Positions 59,017-64,000 of a DNA stretch of 64,000 nucleotides are shown in pieces. The translations under genes were made by a program, and so were the position numbers. The stretch's first letter is position 1. Every line of letters starts with the position of its first letter. Origin of the DNA: Alteromonas stellipolaris (lineage in GTDB: Bacteria > Pseudomonadota > Gammaproteobacteria > Enterobacterales > Alteromonadaceae); NCBI RefSeq assembly GCF_001562115.1, contig NZ_CP013926.1:434001-498000 (forward strand), written 5' to 3'. Below the pieces are notes generated by a model. It was not told the origin of the DNA. It made no database searches and was given only the letters and a program-made list of their open reading frames with translations.

Positions 59017-61323
59017 ATGAGCGACGAGATTATTATTAACCGCGACGGTGTAGAACAACTGCCTTTAAGGCGCTTTACCGAAGACGCTTACTTAAATTAT
59101 TCCATGTACGTCATCATGGACCGTGCCCTGCCTCATATTGCCGATGGTCTAAAACCCGTACAAAGACGCATTATATACGCTATGTCTGACTTAGGACTGA
59201 GCGCCAATGCAAAGTATAAAAAGTCGGCCAGAACGGTAGGGGATGTATTAGGTAAGTTTCATCCTCATGGCGATTCCGCGTGTTATGAAGCAATGGTTTT
59301 GATGGCGCAGCCCTTTTCTTACCGCTATCCGCTAGTCGATGGGCAAGGAAATTGGGGGGCACCGGACGATCCTAAATCTTTTGCTGCCATGCGATACACC
59401 GAGGCTAAACTTTCTCGTTTTTCAGAAGTATTGCTGGATGAATTAGGCCAAGGCACCGTTGATTGGACGCCTAATTTCGATGGCACATTAGAAGAGCCTT
59501 GTGTGTTACCCGCTCGATTGCCGCATATCTTGCTTAATGGCGTAACGGGTATTGCTGTTGGTATGGCCACAGACATTCCGCCACATAATGTACGTGAATT
59601 AGCTTATGCCTGTGCCATGTTGCTCGATAATAGCAAAGCAGAGCTTAGCGATGTGTTAGAGCATGTTAACGGACCGGATTACCCTACCGAAGCTGAAGTT
59701 ATTACGCCTAAAGCTGATATTCGTAAGCTGTATGAAACCGGCCGCGGCTCAATTAAAATGCGCGCGGTGTTCCACGAGGAAAATGGCGATATTGTTGTCA
59801 CGGCTCTACCTCACCAAGCTTCAGGCGGAAAAATTCTAGAGCAAATTGCTGGGCAGATGCAGGCTAAGAAGCTGCCGATGGTAAGTGACTTGCGCGACGA
59901 GTCAGACCACGAAAATCCTACCCGTTTAATTATCACTCCGCGTTCAAACCGTATCGATACCGCGCAGTTAATGCAGCATTTATTTGCAACTACGGATTTA
60001 GAAAAGAACTATCGCGTAAACCTAAACATGATTGGTTTGGACGGTCGCCCTAAAGTAAAAGACCTTCGTACTATATTATCTGAATGGTTGGTTTACCGAA
60101 AAGAGACAGTTACCCGTCGCCTTCAATACCGCTTAGACAAAGTACTCGCTCGCTTACATATTCTTGAAGGTTTGCTCATTGCCTTTTTGAATATCGACGA
60201 AGTTATCGAGATTATTCGTACTTACGAAAAACCCAAGCAAGAATTAATCTCTCGGTTCTCGCTTAGCGATAAGCAGGCAGAAGCAATACTAGAATTAAAG
60301 CTTCGTCATTTAGCCAAGCTTGAAGAAATGAAAATTAAGGGTGAGCAAGACGAGCTGGCAGCAGAGCGTGATAAATTGCAAACCTTGTTAGGCTCAGATC
60401 GCCGCTTGAAAACCCTTATCAAGAAAGAAATTTTAGCCGATGCTGAAAAGTATGGTGATGATAGGCGTTCACCTATTGTTGAGCGCGGTGAAGCAAAAGC
60501 GTTATCTGAAAAAGAACTTGTGCCAGCCGAATCGGTTACCGTGGTGTTATCGGAAAAAGGTTGGGCACGTTGTGCTAAAGGCCATGACATTGATGCCGAG
60601 GGATTAAGCTACAAAGCGGGTGATGGCTATCTATCAAGCGCAGAAGGGAAAAGTAATCAGCCTGCGGTATTTATGGATACCTCGGGGAGAACTTTTTCCT
60701 GCGATGCCCATGGTTTGCCATCGGCGCGGAGTCAAGGAGAGCCGCTTACAGGACGTTTTGCCTTGGTAGGTGGAGAGTCATTCGAGCACGTCATTATGGC
60801 ATCAGACGAGGCTAAATTTTTAGTTGGCTCAGACGCAGGTTACGGGTTCGTTGGTACATTCAAAGACATGGTGAGCAAAAATAAGGCGGGGAAAGCGTAC
60901 CTTTCTTTACCTACAGCGGCCAAAGTGATGAAACCTAAGCCTGTGACTAACCCTGAATCAGATTGGTGTTTAACCATTTCTAACGAAGGGCGTATGTTGT
61001 TGTTCCCACTTAAAGACTTACCAAGCTTAGGTAAAGGAAAAGGGAACAAGCTAATTAATATTCCTGGTGCCAAAGCGCAATCCCGCGAAGAGTTTGTGAC
61101 TGTATTGGCTGTAGTGCCTGATGGGGCTTCATTAAAAGTGACGGCGGGTAAACGTAATATGACCTTATCTGCTTCAGATTTGGAACACTATTATGGAGAG
61201 CGAGGACGTAGAGGAAACAAATTACCTCGAGGTTTACAGCGGGTTGATGGTGTTGAAGTGGTACAAAGTCAAAGCGCCCCAAGTGATGATAGTCCTGAGG
61301 GCCAGGACAGCGATATTTCCTAA
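59017..61323 (+). CDS. parC: DNA topoisomerase IV subunit A
   Basis: Decatenates daughter chromosomes with ParE. The 768-residue protein has the GyrA/ParC winged-helix core with active-site Tyr127 ([11 protein letters not shown]), the tower and coiled coil, and a C-terminal beta-pinwheel. The quinolone-resistance positions equal to E. coli Ser80 and Glu84 are Ser87 and Glu91, i.e. the sensitive residues are present ([12 protein letters not shown]). parE is not adjacent. The H-NOX gene follows after 60 bases without a visible terminator, so read-through is possible. Confidence 0.97.
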   Translation: MSDEIIINRDGVEQLPLRRFTEDAYLNYSMYVIMDRALPHIADGLKPVQRRIIYAMSDLGLSANAKYKKSARTVGDVLGKFHPHGDSACYEAMVLMAQPFSYRYPLVDGQGNWGAPDDPKSFAAMRYTEAKLSRFSEVLLDELGQGTVDWTPNFDGTLEEPCVLPARLPHILLNGVTGIAVGMATDIPPHNVRELAYACAMLLDNSKAELSDVLEHVNGPDYPTEAEVITPKADIRKLYETGRGSIKMRAVFHEENGDIVVTALPHQASGGKILEQIAGQMQAKKLPMVSDLRDESDHENPTRLIITPRSNRIDTAQLMQHLFATTDLEKNYRVNLNMIGLDGRPKVKDLRTILSEWLVYRKETVTRRLQYRLDKVLARLHILEGLLIAFLNIDEVIEIIRTYEKPKQELISRFSLSDKQAEAILELKLRHLAKLEEMKIKGEQDELAAERDKLQTLLGSDRRLKTLIKKEILADAEKYGDDRRSPIVERGEAKALSEKELVPAESVTVVLSEKGWARCAKGHDIDAEGLSYKAGDGYLSSAEGKSNQPAVFMDTSGRTFSCDAHGLPSARSQGEPLTGRFALVGGESFEHVIMASDEAKFLVGSDAGYGFVGTFKDMVSKNKAGKAYLSLPTAAKVMKPKPVTNPESDWCLTISNEGRMLLFPLKDLPSLGKGKGNKLINIPGAKAQSREEFVTVLAVVPDGASLKVTAGKRNMTLSASDLEHYYGERGRRGNKLPRGLQRVDGVEVVQSQSAPSDDSPEGQDSDIS

Positions 61324-61383
61324 ACAATGGTTGTCGTTGGGTGGGACTGAACTACACTATTATTAATCGTATAAGGAGACCGT

Positions 61384-61920
61384 ATGTTAGGGATTGTATT
61401 TACTTCGCTTATAGACATGCTAGAAGAAAAGGTATCGCCTGAATTTGCTGACGAAGTGATTGTAGAAGCTGAGTTAACTAATGATGGTGCCTATACTGCG
61501 GTCGGCTATTACCCTTTCGAAGAAATGCAGAAAATTTTATCTATTCTTGCCGCGAAAACGGGCAAATCGGTCAATGAACTGCTGTACGATTTTGGGGTTT
61601 ACCTTTTTGGCAAATTGGCGGCAGTACATGGCAATGTACTTGCCGACACGAAAGACATTTTGCAGTTGCTAGAACACCTAGATGGTGACATTCATGTTCA
61701 AGTACGAAAACTTTACCCTGATGCCGATTTACCGCGGTTTACCGTTATATCTAGAACTGATACTGGTATGCGCTTGCGCTACTTCTCTGAACGAGAGTTA
61801 TACCCCCTTGCTGAAGGGCTAATGGATGCCGCAGCGATGCATTTCGATTGCACTCTAGAGCGTGAAACTCATCAAATGTCATTCCCTCATACGTACGAAT
61901 TTAGTATTCAGGTTGTGTAG
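61384..61920 (+). CDS. H-NOX haem nitric-oxide sensor
   Basis: A 178-residue haem protein that senses NO (and in some cases O2). Proximal haem ligand H104 (GDIHVQVRKLYPDADLP) and the YxSxR haem-propionate motif at Y133-S135-R137 (LRYFSEREL) are present. A distal-pocket Tyr needed for O2 binding could not be located, so NO selectivity is expected. AAGGAG lies five bases before the ATG. The next gene, a c-di-GMP enzyme, starts three bases after the stop, so the two are co-translated and functionally paired; H-NOX proteins in Shewanella and Legionella regulate such partners. Confidence 0.94.
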   Translation: MLGIVFTSLIDMLEEKVSPEFADEVIVEAELTNDGAYTAVGYYPFEEMQKILSILAAKTGKSVNELLYDFGVYLFGKLAAVHGNVLADTKDILQLLEHLDGDIHVQVRKLYPDADLPRFTVISRTDTGMRLRYFSERELYPLAEGLMDAAAMHFDCTLERETHQMSFPHTYEFSIQVV

Positions 61921-61923
61921 CCG

Positions 61924-64000
61924 GTGGGCGCCAATCTAGTTCCTCTAGAGAAAAAACTACAAAGCTTAGAAAGGCGGCTTCAGCGTGAAAAAGCGGCCAG
62001 AGAAAACGCTGAATCCTTGCTGCTGCTAAAGTCTGACGAGCTATATAACTCACTACTTTTCAGTCAGCAATCACTGAAAAAATTAGAGCTCGCGTTGTGG
62101 GCATCGCAAGAGTCATTTTGGGATTGGCAAGCAAGCCATGACATCATTGATATTCGAGCGTTTTCGCTCAATTCAGAAAGCGAATCTACCTGGTCAGGAA
62201 CGCCAATCGACTTAATGGCGTTAGTGCATGAAGACGACTTGGAAAACTTACAGTTTCAATGGTCGATGGCGCTTCATGGAGGCCGCGAACGCATAGAGCT
62301 TTCCTTTCGTATGAGCATACAAGGTCAGTTGCAATGGGTTCGTTTGAGGGGGCGTGTGCTTAAGCGTGGCGTTAGCGGTGAAGCCTTGCAAATAGTGGGC
62401 ACCACCAGAGACATTACGCAGCTAAGGCAGGCAGAGCAATCCTTCCAGCTAATGGCATCAGCCTTTGCTAATTCCCGCGAACCCATGTTGGTATTGTCAC
62501 CTAGCTTGAGCATAAATGAGTGTAATGAAGCGTTTGTGAAGTTAGTGGGCGCGCCAGATAAGATGGCTTGTATCAATCTCAATCTCAATGATTTGCTGAT
62601 AGGGGAAAAAGTTAATACGAACAGCCTGCAACACAACAAACAGCTTAGGTTTGAATCTGTTATTGTGCCTAGAGTAGGTAAAAACACACCGGTAGATATT
62701 TCAGTATCAGTTTTTGATAATTATCTACAAGCCCAGTCGTCGCTCATAGCTACTATGCGGGATATTAGTGAACGTAAACGCAATGAAGCTCGCTTAAAGC
62801 AACTTGCCCTTTATGATGAGTTGACAGGGCTCAATAATCGCAGCGCCCTGCGAGATATTTTTCAACACCTTTTCGACAGCCAAACCGATTTTTTAGTGGT
62901 GTTTATCGACCTTGATGGGTTCAAAGCTATTAATGATACCGCTGGGCACGAGAAAGGAGATACCGAACTTCAGCGTGTTGCCGCATTACTTACCGCTGCT
63001 TTCGGTCCGCACGGGGATGTGGCGCGGTGGGGAGGCGATGAGTTTATCGCTGTACTTCCAAGGCAACATATTGACTGGGCGGTGGAAAAATCCGAAGCGC
63101 TTATTGGCCTCATAGAAGAAGATGTTGTGGTGACCAAAAAGGTCGAATTAAAACTGTCAGCAAGTATTGGTATTGCCAAATTCCCCAAAGACAATGACAG
63201 TATTGAAGGCGTTGTCCAATGTGCAGATGCAGCGATGTATCACGCCAAAAAGCTTGGTAAAGGCCAAGTGAATGTGTACGAAGAAGGGCTTTACGAGAGA
63301 ATGTCGCAACAGGTCAGTATGGTGAACGACTTGCGTAAGGCTATCGAAAACAATTTACTCGATTACTATATTCAAGGTAAGTATGACTTGCAGGGTAATT
63401 TGAAAGGCGGAGAAGTACTTTGTAGGTGGATATCTGGGTTACACGGTGTTGTGCCTCCTGTGGTATTCATTCCTATCGCTGAAGAGCACGACCTAGACCG
63501 CCAGATTGGCTTGCAAGCGCTGGAAGCTGCATGTGACTACATCGCCATGATGGAAGCGCAGCAAGGAGAAAGCATACCGCTTTCAATTAATATCAGCGTT
63601 AACCAAATGCTCGACACCGAATTCCCCGCTCAAGCCACCAAAATTTGTGATGACTGTTCAGTGCGCACTGACATGATTGAACTTGAGCTCACCGAGTCTA
63701 TTTTTATCCGTGATGAAAAAGCTGCGCTTGTTGCGCTAAATAGTCTGCGTGAAGTCGGCTTCCGCCTTTCACTAGACGATTTTGGCAGTGGGTTTTCTTC
63801 CCTAAGTTATCTTAAGAATTTTCATTTTGAAGTCGTTAAAGTGGACAGGAGCTTGGTGAAAGATATTCACAATAACAGTAAAGCAAATGCGCTTTTTTGT
63901 GGTTTGGTGGCTATGCTTAACCGGTTACAGATTGAAATTGTGGTGGAAGGGGTCGAGCAGGAGTCATACTTGCCTTTTATGGAAAATGCAGACGTGAACC
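61924..64000 (+). CDS. PAS-PAS-GGDEF-EAL protein, H-NOX-associated (3' end outside window)
   Basis: At least 692 residues, open at the right edge. It begins with a GTG three bases after the H-NOX stop and opens with a coiled coil (LEKKLQSLERRLQREKAAREN), typical of H-NOX partners. Two PAS domains follow (about 55-165 and 175-290), then GGDEF (residues 370-374, RWGGDEF) and EAL. The inhibitory I-site arginine is Pro362 (PHGD instead of RxxD), and the EAL signature reads EVL (E497, GGEVLCRW), though ELTES, DDFGSGFSSL and KVDRSLV remain. So it can make c-di-GMP and probably also degrade it. NO binding by the neighbouring H-NOX is likely to tune the balance. Confidence 0.92.
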   Translation, partial: MGANLVPLEKKLQSLERRLQREKAARENAESLLLLKSDELYNSLLFSQQSLKKLELALWASQESFWDWQASHDIIDIRAFSLNSESESTWSGTPIDLMALVHEDDLENLQFQWSMALHGGRERIELSFRMSIQGQLQWVRLRGRVLKRGVSGEALQIVGTTRDITQLRQAEQSFQLMASAFANSREPMLVLSPSLSINECNEAFVKLVGAPDKMACINLNLNDLLIGEKVNTNSLQHNKQLRFESVIVPRVGKNTPVDISVSVFDNYLQAQSSLIATMRDISERKRNEARLKQLALYDELTGLNNRSALRDIFQHLFDSQTDFLVVFIDLDGFKAINDTAGHEKGDTELQRVAALLTAAFGPHGDVARWGGDEFIAVLPRQHIDWAVEKSEALIGLIEEDVVVTKKVELKLSASIGIAKFPKDNDSIEGVVQCADAAMYHAKKLGKGQVNVYEEGLYERMSQQVSMVNDLRKAIENNLLDYYIQGKYDLQGNLKGGEVLCRWISGLHGVVPPVVFIPIAEEHDLDRQIGLQALEAACDYIAMMEAQQGESIPLSINISVNQMLDTEFPAQATKICDDCSVRTDMIELELTESIFIRDEKAALVALNSLREVGFRLSLDDFGSGFSSLSYLKNFHFEVVKVDRSLVKDIHNNSKANALFCGLVAMLNRLQIEIVVEGVEQESYLPFMENADVN

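Overview
The window looks like a chromosomal segment of a marine gammaproteobacterium of the Alteromonas type. This rests on the gene content and protein character (PII/AmtB, a long PyrB, GspE-like and H-NOX genes, 23S/5S sequence, moderate GC); no database search was possible. Nearly all of it is core chromosome. I see no insertion sequence, prophage, integron, CRISPR array or tRNA gene.

Layout. 1-1060: 3' part of a 23S rRNA gene, the 5S rRNA gene and the rRNA terminator. 1.4-9.6 kb: iron alcohol dehydrogenase, phosphoglycerate mutase GpmA, aconitase AcnA behind a long nested inverted repeat, a small exported repeat protein, and an orphan GAF-GspE/PilB-type ATPase. 9.7-15.0 kb: the complete S10 ribosomal protein operon (rpsJ to rpsQ) with its promoter and an attenuator-like leader. 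It ends in a strong terminator and is not followed by rplN/spc. 15.0-18.7 kb: LPS core genes (GT4, GT9 heptosyltransferase, divergent waaA). 18.9-28.9 kb: cation/H+ antiporter, two exported proteins of unknown role, a chemoreceptor, an M3 lipoprotein peptidase, a YgjV-like membrane protein and PurU. 29-38.5 kb: ThpR, HrpB, an MltB-type transglycosylase, PBP1B, a two-gene small-protein operon with an unlisted 35-codon membrane peptide, and a DUF808 protein. 38.6-46.1 kb: AraC regulator plus EamA exporter, a TonB-like orphan, glnK-amtB under recognisable NtrC and sigma-54 sites, gamma-glutamyltransferase, and a YfeX-like DyP peroxidase lacking the usual catalytic Asp. 46.1-49.5 kb: pyrB-hemL-class III cyclase operon with overlapping genes. 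49.6-55.6 kb: TetR regulator divergent from an RND efflux pump with a perfect palindromic operator between them, then a 47-codon small gene overlapping a two-TM protein gene. 55.6-64 kb: BarA-like hybrid kinase with a 7TMR-DISM sensor, parC, and an H-NOX gene coupled to a PAS-PAS-GGDEF-EAL gene that runs off the window.

How the genes work together. Clear functional units are the S10 operon (autoregulated by L4 in relatives), the LPS core trio, the nitrogen-sensing glnK-amtB pair, the TetR-RND unit and the H-NOX/c-di-GMP pair, in which a haem NO sensor probably controls the neighbouring cyclic-di-GMP enzyme. Start codons were moved from the longest reading frame where a ribosome binding site or family alignment favoured an internal start; such cases are stated.
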